Of a DNA stretch of 15,944 bases, positions 5,808 to 13,619 are shown in pieces. How positions within the stretch are numbered: position 1 is the stretch's first letter; each line of letters opens with the position of its first letter. The notes under the pieces are model-generated. The model was not told the DNA's origin and ran no database searches. It was given only the letters and a program-made list of their open reading frames with translations. Made by a program: the position numbers and the translations under genes. Origin of the DNA: an uncultured Clostridia bacterium (lineage in GTDB: Bacteria > Bacillota_A > Clostridia > TANB77 > CAG-508); the NCBI GenBank assembly GCA_947369305.1, contig CANBLA010000013.1:1-15944 (forward strand), given 5' to 3'.

Positions 5808-7202
5808 TCACATTTGGCTCATACCAGTATAAATTATGGTATGAAAATACTGTAAAATAGCTAAACACACAATTAAAGTTGCTAGATTAGTTCTAGCTTT
5901 TACAGGCGTTTTATCGGTTTCTTTTACGAATTCTTTCCAAATCAAAATGGTAATCATAATAAGTGCAAATTCGAAAAATAAGAATGTACGGTCAGTTGAG
6001 GCAAATACGGTCGGAGAAAAGCCAAGTGCTATTCTGGACATGAGTCCCAAAATGTAAATAACAACCGCTATGTTATTTTGTAAATTTCTAAAAATCAATA
6101 AAATATTTAGCATTATACTGCCTAACACTAAAAAAGCTAATATTAGTGGCAAATAATTAATAACATTCAAATAATTTTCTGGTGTCAAAATTGCTTGATG
6201 AGCATTCATTTTTTCACAAAAAATTCCAAAATACGGGTACAATTTACAGACCACATCATTTAGAATTCCAAATATCAAACAGGAGACTACTGGTACAAGG
6301 GCAATTGCTTTGTATAAATTGTTTTTATATTTTTTCGTTATATATACTGCTGAAACCAATGAAAATACTAAAAACACAACATTGGAATCCAGCAATAAAT
6401 GATTAACTGTTGAAGTAAGTCCCAATGAAATTTTATTAAGTATGCCTAATGTGTTAAAATCCATATAATACGTTGTAATTTCTTCTGTTTTTCTAGCATA
6501 ATTTCCCGGACATGTTGCAATTAGTATAACACTTAGAAGAACTAGTATATCTTGTACAATTAAAAATGGATGTGTTTTTTTCTTATCTTTTAAAATAATT
6601 AAAATTGTAAATATTGTATACAATCCACACGCGATAGCACAAGATTGTTCTTGATTACAAGCAAAAACTAATGCCATAGAATAAATTGGATACATAATTT
6701 TATTAATTTTTTTGCCATTCCATATTTGTTTAATGGCAATTGAACTGAATAGTAACATCGCTAGTGGCCATGTGTAATTAATACTTCCAGCCCCCCAATC
6801 ACAAGTTGCAATTTTATTTAATGGATAAATTAAAATCAAACAAACTGCCATCCAAATCAAATTTTTGTCGTCGTCTTTGCTACATAGTTTGATGATAGAA
6901 TAACCAAGTATTGTCATCATAATAGCATTCAGAAATCCCCAAACAATTGCTTTTTGTGGTAAAATGATGCAAATAATGGTTTCTAAAATCAGTCTGGATG
7001 TCCATGTTTCGTATCTCATACTAATAAAATCAAATACTGACATTTCTTGCATTTTTTGAATAAAAAAAGCGGAATCGTATTGGTTTGGAGTAATCCAAAT
7101 ACTGATAAAAAATTCTAATATAAATAGTATAAGTACTGCTATTCGAGTATTGGTATGAAAAATTTTTCGAATTTTTTCCATAAAACTTTTTATTTTAGTC
7201 AC
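5808..7202 (-). CDS. DUF6056-like polytopic membrane protein (GT-C-type glycosyltransferase candidate)
   Basis: This predicts a 464-residue integral membrane protein with roughly 11 to 13 helices. Features that match my memory of DUF6056 proteins are the early loop ITPNQYDSAFF (37-47) with MRYETWTSR (62-70), WGAGSINYTWPL (136-147), ACNQEQSCA (181-189), ATCPGNYARKT (229-239) and the late FSPTVFASTDRTFLFFE. Such proteins look like polyprenyl-sugar-dependent GT-C glycosyltransferases and often sit in surface-polysaccharide loci, but enzymatic activity is not demonstrated for the family. The start is GTG at 7200-7202 after GGGAGA; an ATG seven codons in is an alternative. It follows the 173-residue gene by 22 nt and ends just upstream of the rpsB promoter. 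Confidence 0.75.
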   Translation of the reverse strand: MTKIKSFMEKIRKIFHTNTRIAVLILFILEFFISIWITPNQYDSAFFIQKMQEMSVFDFISMRYETWTSRLILETIICIILPQKAIVWGFLNAIMMTILGYSIIKLCSKDDDKNLIWMAVCLILIYPLNKIATCDWGAGSINYTWPLAMLLFSSIAIKQIWNGKKINKIMYPIYSMALVFACNQEQSCAIACGLYTIFTILIILKDKKKTHPFLIVQDILVLLSVILIATCPGNYARKTEEITTYYMDFNTLGILNKISLGLTSTVNHLLLDSNVVFLVFSLVSAVYITKKYKNNLYKAIALVPVVSCLIFGILNDVVCKLYPYFGIFCEKMNAHQAILTPENYLNVINYLPLILAFLVLGSIMLNILLIFRNLQNNIAVVIYILGLMSRIALGFSPTVFASTDRTFLFFEFALIMITILIWKEFVKETDKTPVKARTNLATLIVCLAILQYFHTIIYTGMSQM

Positions 7203-7224
7203 AATTTTCTCCCTTCTTCGTCTT

Positions 7225-7746
7225 TTATAAATCTACTTCAATGCCAGTATTGACTAGTAAATTTTCGTTATCATTTTGGTATAAAATATATAAATCATAA
7301 ACACCATTCGGTAAGCCTAAAATAATACTTTGTGCTTCAATTCCTGCATTCAAGCAATGATATCCATCTATAAATTGAAGTTCTGGCATGATTTTCATAC
7401 CTGCTTTTATTTGATACATTTTTTCTGTTTTCTTATTTTTCAAAATATAGCAACTATTAAACGTTCCAATTGCTTGCCCTTGCTTATATGCCCAACCAGA
7501 TAATTCTAATCTAAGTCTTCCTCGATACAAATGGTTAATCCCACATTTTACCGCATTTTCCGTATCCATAACCGTCTTTTTATCCATATGATAAACTCTA
7601 GGCATGGCAAAAGATAAAAAGGTGATTAGTAAATACACTATAACAACAATCATTCCAATCCATAACAGTCTTTTATAAAGTTTTTCGTTCATTTCAATTT
7701 TTAACCAGTTTATTTTTCTCAACTCCTTTTTGGTATATTTTACCAT
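7225..7746 (-). CDS. Single-TM protein with extracytoplasmic beta-rich domain, unknown function
   Basis: I do not recognise a named family. The 173-residue product has a short basic cytoplasmic N-terminus, one membrane helix (about residues 27-47), then an outside domain of about 120 residues. That domain has the pattern LSGWAYKQG (82-90), alternating strands and a closing LGLPNGVYDLYILYQND, the look of the beta-sandwich domain seen beside or fused to clostridial GT-C membrane proteins. It precedes the DUF6056-like gene by 22 nt, so the two probably act together at the cell surface. ATG at 7744-7746 has only a weak GAGAG site, suggesting low expression. It begins shortly after a terminator behind dapF, and no clear promoter is visible. 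Confidence 0.65.
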   Translation of the reverse strand: MVKYTKKELRKINWLKIEMNEKLYKRLLWIGMIVVIVYLLITFLSFAMPRVYHMDKKTVMDTENAVKCGINHLYRGRLRLELSGWAYKQGQAIGTFNSCYILKNKKTEKMYQIKAGMKIMPELQFIDGYHCLNAGIEAQSIILGLPNGVYDLYILYQNDNENLLVNTGIEVDL

Positions 7747-7774
7747 AGGTTACTCTCATTTTCAAGATAAAATG

Positions 7775-7802
7775 AAAAAGAAAAAGTGAACAATCTGTTC
7801 AC
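7775..7802 (-). terminator. Terminator after dapF
   Basis: On the minus strand GTGAACA (7802-7796) pairs with TGTTCAC (7792-7786) around three bases, followed by TTTTTCTTTTTC. It starts 7 nt after the dapF stop and separates the dapF unit from the membrane-protein pair. Confidence 0.75.
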
Positions 7803-7808
7803 CCTTCA

Positions 7809-8615
7809 TCACATAATTTCTATATTCCCTTCAAACACAAGTTCTGCTGGACCTTTTAAGCTGACCATATTTTCTACTTTATCATAACAAACTTGTAACT
7901 TTCCTCCTTTTAATTCCACCATAACATCATTGTCTGTAAATTTTTCATTCATAGCAATCATACAACTAGCACATGCTCCTGTTCCGCAACTATTAGTTTC
8001 TCCAACACCTCTTTCCCAAACTCTTACCTTTATATTTTTCTTATCTAATATTTGTACAAATTCTACATTTGTTTGTTTTGGAAAATATTTATAATGTTCT
8101 AAGATTGAACCAATTTTCTCAACTTCAAATTCATCCACATTTTTCACAAAGCATACTGCATGCGGATTTCCCATTGATATTGGATAGACTTGATATTGTT
8201 TTTCATCTATTTCAATAATATACTTTAAATTATCCCATTCTGGTTCTCCCATGTTTACAGTAATAGCAATCACTTTCTTATTTTCTAACTCTAACTTTAT
8301 TTTTTTTATGCCAGCAAGTGTCTCAATCGAAAATTCAGTTTTATCAATTTTATTTTTCTCAAAAACGTATTTGGCAACACAACGAATTCCATTCCCACAC
8401 ATTTCAGCTTCTGTCCCATCGTGATTGAAAATTCTCATTTTAAAATCTGCTTTATCACTTTTATCCATTAAAATAATGCCATCTGCACCAACACCATAAT
8501 GCCTATCACACAAATAATTGGCGAGTATTGGTAAACTATATTCAAACTGATTTTCCATACAATCAATCATTACAAAGTCATTTCCAGTTCCTTGCATTTT
8601 ACAAAAAGAAAACAT
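7809..8615 (-). CDS. dapF: Diaminopimelate epimerase
   Basis: DapF converts LL-diaminopimelate to meso-diaminopimelate, the cross-link residue of peptidoglycan and the lysine precursor. The 268-residue protein shows FCKMQGTGNDFVMID at the N-terminus, the first catalytic cysteine in EMCGNGIRCVAKY (Cys73) and the second in ETNSCGTGACAS (Cys210), the two-cysteine racemase pair. I chose the ATG at 8613-8615: AGAGGTG lies 6-7 nt upstream. The GTG at 8622-8624 is part of that ribosome site and is a poor start. The ribosome site is in the loop, and the ATG in the 3' arm, of a 13-bp hairpin that also looks like the terminator of the preceding PBP gene. The neighbouring PBP uses the product pathway. 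Confidence 0.96.
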   Translation of the reverse strand: MFSFCKMQGTGNDFVMIDCMENQFEYSLPILANYLCDRHYGVGADGIILMDKSDKADFKMRIFNHDGTEAEMCGNGIRCVAKYVFEKNKIDKTEFSIETLAGIKKIKLELENKKVIAITVNMGEPEWDNLKYIIEIDEKQYQVYPISMGNPHAVCFVKNVDEFEVEKIGSILEHYKYFPKQTNVEFVQILDKKNIKVRVWERGVGETNSCGTGACASCMIAMNEKFTDNDVMVELKGGKLQVCYDKVENMVSLKGPAELVFEGNIEIM

Positions 8616-8647
8616 ACACTTCACCTCTTTGGTAAAGTGTATGTTTT
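8603..8647 (-). terminator. Terminator-like hairpin containing the dapF ribosome site and start codon
   Basis: On the minus strand AAAACATACACTT (8647-8635) pairs perfectly over 13 bp with AAGTGTATGTTTT (8621-8609) around a 13-nt loop, then CTTTTTG. The hairpin begins 11 nt after the PBP stop, so it can terminate that transcript. The loop holds AGAGGTG and the dapF ATG (8615-8613) is in the 3' arm. Thus the same structure could end transcription or mask the start of dapF translation. Confidence 0.7.
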
Positions 8648-8657
8648 AGGAAATGAT

Positions 8658-10907
8658 TTATTCCTCTTCTTTTTTTTGAAGTACAATGTCTACAATACTT
8701 CCTTCTTCTACTGATTTATCTGCTTGTGGCTCTTGTGTTATAACATATCCCTCTTTTCCTTCTATTTTCACATTCAAATGATTTTCCTTAAGTTTAGCTC
8801 GTGCTTCATCAATGGTAAGACCTGTTACAGCAGGAACTTTGACTGACATTCTTGTATCATTTTCATTTGTGTACACGTAAACAATCGATCCTTTCTCAAT
8901 GGTTGTTCCAGCTTTTGGCATTTGGTCTGACACAATACTTGTATTTTCATCACCATTAATATTTACTTGTACGTCAAAGCCATACGTTTGTAAAATTCCT
9001 CTAGCAGAAGCAACTGTTTTAGAAGCAATATTAGGTACTGTTAATATGTTTTTCTCTCCTGTTACAACATTTTCATTATTTTTAATGATTTCTAAATATG
9101 GCAATACTTCAGTTAAAATATTGGCAGCAACTGGACCTGCTGTTTGACCTCCTTGATACGTTTCTCCTTCTGGGTCATATAATACGGTTAAAACAACAAC
9201 TTGTGGATTTTCAATTGGTGAAACTGCTATAAAAGATGATACATATCCTGCATCTTCATGCTCTACTGTTGGCTCAGAAGTTCCGCTTTTACCACCAACG
9301 GTATAACCTTCTACTGCTGCATGTTTTCCCGTTCCATTTACTACCACAGATTGCATCATATTTTTTATTTTTTCAGAAGTTTCCTTTGATACAACTTGCC
9401 TTATTGTTTTATCTTCTTGTACTTCTATAACACCTGTATCCGAATTTTCAATTTGTTTTACAATTTTGGGTTGTACCAATATTCCATCATTAACAACACT
9501 TGATACAGCTGTAATCAAATGCAATGGTGATATTTCAAATCTTTGTCCAAATGAGATTGTTGCAAGTTCAACTTTTCCAACATTTTGCAATTTATGAAAT
9601 ACAGAATGATAAGTTTTGGCAACATCACTTCCAATTGAATCAAATAAACCAAATGCTTTAAAATATTGATATAAAGTATTGGCTCCAATGCGTTGACCCA
9701 GTTGCATAAATGCTGGATTACAGGAATTGCATAAAGCTTCCCTTAATGTCTGAGAGCCATGTGGTTCTGCTCTCCAACATGAAATATTACGGTCTTCTAC
9801 TTGATAAGAGCCTGTACACATAAAATCTTCAGGTGTGTCTGTTCCTGCTAGATTTTCTTCTAAGGCAACTGCTGCTGTAATAATTTTGAAAGTAGAGCCG
9901 GGCTCATATAACTTGGAAACCGATTTATTCGTCCATAACTTAAAATAAGCCGTATTTTTTTGTTCTCTTGTATACGTTTCCCACAATTCAGCCTCTCCTG
10001 TTGGCTCAATTGCATATGGATCATTTAAATTGTAGTCTGGATAAGTTGCCATTGCTAATATTTCACCATTTTGTGGATTCATAACAATTACATTTCCGCC
10101 ACCAGAACACGAATTTTGATCAACTGCTTGTTTTAGATACTTTTCAGCAATTTGTTGAATGGTCATATCGATGGTTAAATAAATGTTACTCCCGTTTTCT
10201 ACCGGAACATATTGTTCTGTTTCATCCGAAATAGCATTTTTATTAACATCTTGGACTGTTACAATTTTTCCTGCTGTTCCTGTCAATTGCTTGTTCCAAC
10301 GCTCTTCAATTCCTACAATTCCACTATTGTCATCTCCACAGATTCCAATTAGATTTGAGGCTAAATTATGATATGGATAATATCTTTTACTATCTTTATC
10401 CACATTAATTCCACTTGTAATTCCATTATCTGCAAGCCATGTTTGTAGTTTTTCCGTTTTTCCTTGATCAACTTTTTTGGCAATCACAACAACAGATGAT
10501 TTCGTATTAATTTTGTTAAGAACCTCTTGATAATCCAAACCTAAATTTTCTGCTAGTCCTTGTGCTATAAAATCGTTTGGTACTGTTTTTTTATTGGCAT
10601 AACAAACTTTCCCCGGATTTAAAGAAATCGTATCCACCGCAATACTTTTGGCTAAAACATTACCATTTACATCATAAATAATCCCTCTATTAGGACTAAT
10701 AATTTGGTTTTTCATTTGCTGATTATAGGCGCTCTCGCTATACTCTTTTCCATGTACAAAAATAATTCTACCTAAATTGCCAATAATTACCACAAAAAAT
10801 ATTGTTGAAATCGAAGCTGTTAGAAATAATTTTCTCATCGTACTTTTTTTATCTTTGCTTTTTTTCATCTTTTTTTTCTTCATTTGCTTATCTTTTTTTA
10901 TTTTCAA
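8658..10907 (-). CDS. Class B penicillin-binding protein (PBP2/SpoVD-like transpeptidase) with two PASTA domains
   Basis: This membrane-anchored transpeptidase cross-links peptidoglycan outside the cell. The 749-residue protein has a Lys-rich cytoplasmic tail, one membrane helix (about 27-50), a dimerisation/pedestal domain beginning near NRGIIYDVNGNVLA (73-86), and the transpeptidase domain. Active-site motifs are S338-TFK341 in EPGSTFKI, S395-C-N397 and K540-SGT543. Two PASTA repeats (about 622-681 and 688-744) end the protein. The TTG at 10905-10907 follows GGTGGTG and is my choice; the ATG at 10881-10883 has no clear site. FtsI-type division PBP or sporulation SpoVD are both possible; no dcw genes are nearby to decide. 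It is 20 nt after the J-like gene, and dapF follows. Confidence 0.92.
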   Translation of the reverse strand: MKIKKDKQMKKKKMKKSKDKKSTMRKLFLTASISTIFFVVIIGNLGRIIFVHGKEYSESAYNQQMKNQIISPNRGIIYDVNGNVLAKSIAVDTISLNPGKVCYANKKTVPNDFIAQGLAENLGLDYQEVLNKINTKSSVVVIAKKVDQGKTEKLQTWLADNGITSGINVDKDSKRYYPYHNLASNLIGICGDDNSGIVGIEERWNKQLTGTAGKIVTVQDVNKNAISDETEQYVPVENGSNIYLTIDMTIQQIAEKYLKQAVDQNSCSGGGNVIVMNPQNGEILAMATYPDYNLNDPYAIEPTGEAELWETYTREQKNTAYFKLWTNKSVSKLYEPGSTFKIITAAVALEENLAGTDTPEDFMCTGSYQVEDRNISCWRAEPHGSQTLREALCNSCNPAFMQLGQRIGANTLYQYFKAFGLFDSIGSDVAKTYHSVFHKLQNVGKVELATISFGQRFEISPLHLITAVSSVVNDGILVQPKIVKQIENSDTGVIEVQEDKTIRQVVSKETSEKIKNMMQSVVVNGTGKHAAVEGYTVGGKSGTSEPTVEHEDAGYVSSFIAVSPIENPQVVVLTVLYDPEGETYQGGQTAGPVAANILTEVLPYLEIIKNNENVVTGEKNILTVPNIASKTVASARGILQTYGFDVQVNINGDENTSIVSDQMPKAGTTIEKGSIVYVYTNENDTRMSVKVPAVTGLTIDEARAKLKENHLNVKIEGKEGYVITQEPQADKSVEEGSIVDIVLQKKEEE

Positions 10908-10927
10908 TCACCACCAATTTCTCCATC

Positions 10928-11680
10928 TCATTTATTAAAAATGGATTTTATATTTTCTTTTATTCCATTAAACATGGATAAAAGCATATCTACTAAAAAT
11001 TTTATAACAAAATTTTCATCATATAAATCTGTTAACATTTTTCTCACATATGGTATTTGCCAGAAAATCCATAATCCAATGATAACAACTATAATAGAAA
11101 TCATCAGTCTTTTTATGCGTAACCAAGTCCATGGATAGGTTACTTTGTATCCTTGTTTTTGCAGAAATTCTCCATAAGCGTTAATCTCCATTTCACGTTT
11201 TAATTGCTGAGCCTTTTTGGCTTGTCTTCTATTTTTTCTTTCTTGTTTTCGTAATCTTTTTTTTAACTGTTCTTCTTGTTTGAAATCATCTAGCTTTTTT
11301 TTCTTTTCTTGCAAATTTTGAACTTCGATCATTTTCTCGATCTGACGTTCAATTTCTTGTTTAATTTGAGGTTCATTTCGTTTTATTTCTGAAAAGTCTT
11401 TATTGGGGTAAAATTCTGTTTCTTGCTCTTCTTCCTTTTTTATTTTTATATTTTTTAGTAATTCATCTGCTTTTTGGTTTGCTAAATCAAAATCATATTT
11501 TTTACGTTTTTCTGGATCAGATAGAATTCCATAAGCAATTTTTATTCTTTGCACTTGATCAACCATTTTCTCCGTCTGTGGTAAAGAATCTGCTTTTTTT
11601 AGTATTTCTTCATAAGCTTTTTGAATTTCCTCTGGACTCGCATTTTCTTTTACTTTAAATAAATCATATAAGGTACTCAA
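10928..11680 (-). CDS. Membrane-anchored J-like domain protein lacking the HPD motif
   Basis: The N-terminus (residues 3-63) follows the J-domain layout: TLYDLFKVKENASPEEIQKAY for helices I-II and QVQRIKIAYGILSDPEKRKKYD for helix III and the end. Between them, where HPD should be, the sequence is KKADSLPQTEK. HPD is needed to stimulate Hsp70 ATPase, so this is probably not a standard DnaK co-chaperone. A long Lys/Glu/Gln-rich coiled-coil (about 95-165), a membrane helix (about 190-208) and a short C-terminal amphipathic region follow. The start is TTG at 11678-11680 after GGGAGG. A promoter lies at 11702-11730. It is 20 nt upstream of the PBP gene, which suggests a scaffold or localisation role in wall synthesis; that is inference. 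Confidence 0.8.
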   Translation of the reverse strand: MSTLYDLFKVKENASPEEIQKAYEEILKKADSLPQTEKMVDQVQRIKIAYGILSDPEKRKKYDFDLANQKADELLKNIKIKKEEEQETEFYPNKDFSEIKRNEPQIKQEIERQIEKMIEVQNLQEKKKKLDDFKQEEQLKKRLRKQERKNRRQAKKAQQLKREMEINAYGEFLQKQGYKVTYPWTWLRIKRLMISIIVVIIGLWIFWQIPYVRKMLTDLYDENFVIKFLVDMLLSMFNGIKENIKSIFNK

Positions 11681-11701
11681 CGTTTTCCTCCCTTTATTGT
11701 G

Positions 11702-11730
11702 ATTGTATCATTTACAGAATTTTATCGCAA
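11702..11730 (-). promoter_or_regulatory. Candidate promoter for the J-like / PBP / dapF genes
   Basis: TTGCGA (11730-11725) and TACAAT (11707-11702) on the minus strand, 17 nt apart, with TG one base before the -10 (extended -10). It lies in the 52-nt gap after the HD-domain gene, so this group may be transcribed independently as well as by read-through. Confidence 0.5.
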
Positions 11731-11732
11731 TA

Positions 11733-12287
11733 CTATATATCAAAAAAATATGTTGCTTCTAAATCTGCTTCATGCAATAATAGGGCAAGTGGAAACTTTT
11801 TAAAAGCTTGTCCTAGTGTATTGTATACTTCTTTAGCCTCTGTAAATCCCATATGCCAACGAATACAATATTTCTCTTCAACCGTTAATTTCATATATTC
11901 TGTAATCATCATTACACTTTTTTCACCATGTCCATATGGAATGGTATCTTCTACAGTATAATAGGGAACCTTCTCCCATTCTCCAAAAGAATTTTTAGCA
12001 TTTCTGTAATCTACTTTATAAAAATTCACTTTGCAAATATCGTGCAACAAAGCAATAATAATCAATGTTTCTTGGGATGCATCCACTTCAATACATGCAT
12101 TTTTTACTTTATCTTTTAATATTTCATATACTTTCATACTATGTTCTAGCAGACCACCTTCATAAGCACCATGATATCTAGTACTAGCTGGTGCTTTAAA
12201 AAAATCACTTTTTTCAATAAATTCAATTAATTTATCCATTCCTTCTCGATTTACGTTTTTTAATAATTCTAAGAATTCTTCTTTCAT
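11733..12287 (-). CDS. HD-domain metal-dependent phosphohydrolase
   Basis: This predicts a 184-residue cytoplasmic HD-superfamily protein. Metal ligand candidates appear in order: GGLLEHS with His49, the doublet ALLHDICK with His82-Asp83, PYGHGEKS with His120, IRWHMG with His145 and LLHEADLEA with Asp175. That spacing resembles the HD domain of YhaM-type 3'-5' exoribonucleases and related nucleotidases, but it lacks an OB-fold partner domain. The substrate is unknown: RNA end, nucleotide or signalling nucleotide. ATG at 12285-12287 follows AAGGAAGG. It is first of a minus-strand group with its own promoter, divergent from ksgA. Confidence 0.82.
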   Translation of the reverse strand: MKEEFLELLKNVNREGMDKLIEFIEKSDFFKAPASTRYHGAYEGGLLEHSMKVYEILKDKVKNACIEVDASQETLIIIALLHDICKVNFYKVDYRNAKNSFGEWEKVPYYTVEDTIPYGHGEKSVMMITEYMKLTVEEKYCIRWHMGFTEAKEVYNTLGQAFKKFPLALLLHEADLEATYFFDI

Positions 12288-12316
12288 TTTTTACCTTCCT
12301 TTTTATTATTTGTAAT

Positions 12317-12345
12317 ATTTTATCATAGCTTTTTATTTTGTACAA
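12317..12345 (-). promoter_or_regulatory. Promoter of the HD-domain gene
   Basis: TTGTAC (12345-12340) and TAAAAT (12322-12317) on the minus strand with a 17-nt spacer and TG one base before the -10. The start would be near 12310, about 25 nt before the start codon. Confidence 0.55.
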
Positions 12346-12390
12346 TATAAATTCATTATTTTTAAATAAGAATAGTTTCCTAAATTTCAT

Positions 12391-12419
12391 TTGCCATTTT
12401 TCTTAAAATATAGTAAAAT
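12391..12419 (+). promoter_or_regulatory. Promoter of ksgA
   Basis: TTGCCA (12391-12396), 17 nt, TAAAAT (12414-12419). The start would be near 12426, giving a short leader with AGGAAAGGA and TAAGG before the ATG at 12447. It is divergent from the HD-gene promoter 46 bp away. Confidence 0.6.
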
Positions 12420-12446
12420 AAAATTAGGAAAGGATTTTAAGGTAAA

Positions 12447-13307
12447 ATGAATTTAAGACAAGAAACTCAATTTTTAATGAAAAAATATAATATTACAGCA
12501 AACAAAAATTATGGACAAAATTTTTTAATAGACGAAAATGTTATAAATTCCATTGTGCAGGCTTCTCAAATTTCAAAAGATGATCTTATTCTCGAAATTG
12601 GTCCTGGACTTGGCACATTGACTGCTTGTTTGCTTGAAAAAGCAGGCAAAGTAATTTGCATTGAACTTGACAAAAAAATGTTAAATATTTTAAAAGATCG
12701 ATTTTGTTTATATGAAAATTTTGAACTAATCCATGCAGATGTTTTAAAAGTAGATTTACAGTCCATTATTGAAACAAATTTACATTCCTTTAAACACGTC
12801 AAAGTTGTTGCAAATTTACCCTATTATATTACCACTCCCATTGTCATGAAATTATTGGAAGAGAAATTAAACTTAACTTCTATCACAGTTATGGTACAAA
12901 AAGAAGTTGCTAAACGTTTAACAGAAGTTCCGGGTGGTAAAAATTGTGGTAGTATCACTTATAGTATCAATTATTACAGTCATCCTAGCTTGATTATAAA
13001 CGTTCCAAATTCTTCTTTTATTCCCAGTCCAAAAGTTGATTCTAGTGTCATTCATTTGGAATTATTAGAAACTCCTTCCGTTTCTCCTCTTGATGAATCT
13101 TTATTTTTTCAAGTGATAAAAACCGCATTTTTACAGAAAAGAAAAACCTTATTAAATACATTATTAATTGGAAATTTAGGAGATAAAGCATTTTTAGAAG
13201 AAATGCTAAAAAAACTTAATATTGATTTAAAAATTCGTGGAGAAAAATTGAGCTTGGAACAGTTTAGAGAAATCGCAGATTACATTTTTGATAAAAAATA
13301 CAGGTAA
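12447..13307 (+). CDS. rsmA: 16S rRNA (adenine1518/1519-N6,N6)-dimethyltransferase
   Basis: RsmA (KsgA) dimethylates two adjacent adenines in helix 45 of 16S rRNA using S-adenosylmethionine, a late step of 30S maturation. The 286-residue product has the N-terminal NKNYGQNFLID motif (19-29), the AdoMet-binding glycine loop EIGPGLGTLT (50-59), the acidic residue after strand 2 in CIELDKKM, HADVLKVD, and the catalytic NLPYYITT (123-130). The C-terminal helical domain includes FIPSPKVDSSVI and KTAFLQKRKTLLN. It is a single-gene plus-strand unit between two minus-strand groups, with its own promoter. Its stop codon lies within the bidirectional terminator shared with the TSCPD gene. Confidence 0.96.
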   Translation: MNLRQETQFLMKKYNITANKNYGQNFLIDENVINSIVQASQISKDDLILEIGPGLGTLTACLLEKAGKVICIELDKKMLNILKDRFCLYENFELIHADVLKVDLQSIIETNLHSFKHVKVVANLPYYITTPIVMKLLEEKLNLTSITVMVQKEVAKRLTEVPGGKNCGSITYSINYYSHPSLIINVPNSSFIPSPKVDSSVIHLELLETPSVSPLDESLFFQVIKTAFLQKRKTLLNTLLIGNLGDKAFLEEMLKKLNIDLKIRGEKLSLEQFREIADYIFDKKYR

Positions 13308-13330
13308 TATAAATATTACCTGTATTTTTT
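13293..13330. terminator. Bidirectional terminator between convergent ksgA and TSCPD gene
   Basis: A 17-bp perfect inverted repeat (13293-13309 and 13314-13330) with a 4-nt loop, beginning with six A and ending with six T, so it reads as a terminator on both strands. It contains the ksgA stop codon (13305-13307), and its last base is part of the TSCPD stop codon (13330-13332). Confidence 0.88.
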
Positions 13331-13584
13331 CATCCTATTTTTTTCTGAATTTCTTCCAATCCTTTAGCCATCTGGTCTGGGCAAGAAGTTCCTCTATAAC
13401 CACATGGAATGCCTTTTAGTCTTTTAATTGCTTCTTCTAATGTCATTCCAACTAATAAATTAGATAATCCAACAGTATTTCCTGCACAACCTCCAACAAT
13501 TTCTGCCTTTTTAATAATCCCATTTTCAATTTCTACTGCCATTTCTCTTGAGCAAACCCCTTCTGGTTTAAATCTATATTCCAT
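13330..13584 (-). CDS. TSCPD domain protein (TIGR03905-like)
   Basis: This 84-residue protein matches the small TSCPD family: Cys11 (GVCSREM), Cys33 (VGGCAGNTVGL), Cys61 and Cys68 (IPCGYRGTSCPDQMA), including the TSCPDQ motif that names the domain. The four cysteines suggest metal or iron-sulfur binding. The domain is also found at the C-terminus of class II ribonucleotide reductases, but the stand-alone protein has no established function. ATG at 13582-13584 follows AAAGGAGG. It is 35 nt after hslO and is the last gene of its unit; its stop overlaps the shared terminator. Confidence 0.88.
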   Translation of the reverse strand: MEYRFKPEGVCSREMAVEIENGIIKKAEIVGGCAGNTVGLSNLLVGMTLEEAIKRLKGIPCGYRGTSCPDQMAKGLEEIQKKIG

Positions 13585-13619
13585 TTTTTATCCTCCTTTA
13601 TCTTTTATGTATAACTTTT

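Noticed and set aside
8616..8624. GTG start of dapF three codons upstream
   Set aside because: The GTG is part of the AGAGGTG ribosome site itself; the ATG at 8615 is at normal distance.
10884..11138. Plus-strand ORF opposite the J-like and PBP genes
   Set aside because: It lies antisense to well-supported coding sequence, lacks a ribosome site and has no recognisable domain. Other plus-strand frames over carB, tsf, rpsB, the PBP gene and hslO were dropped for the same reason.
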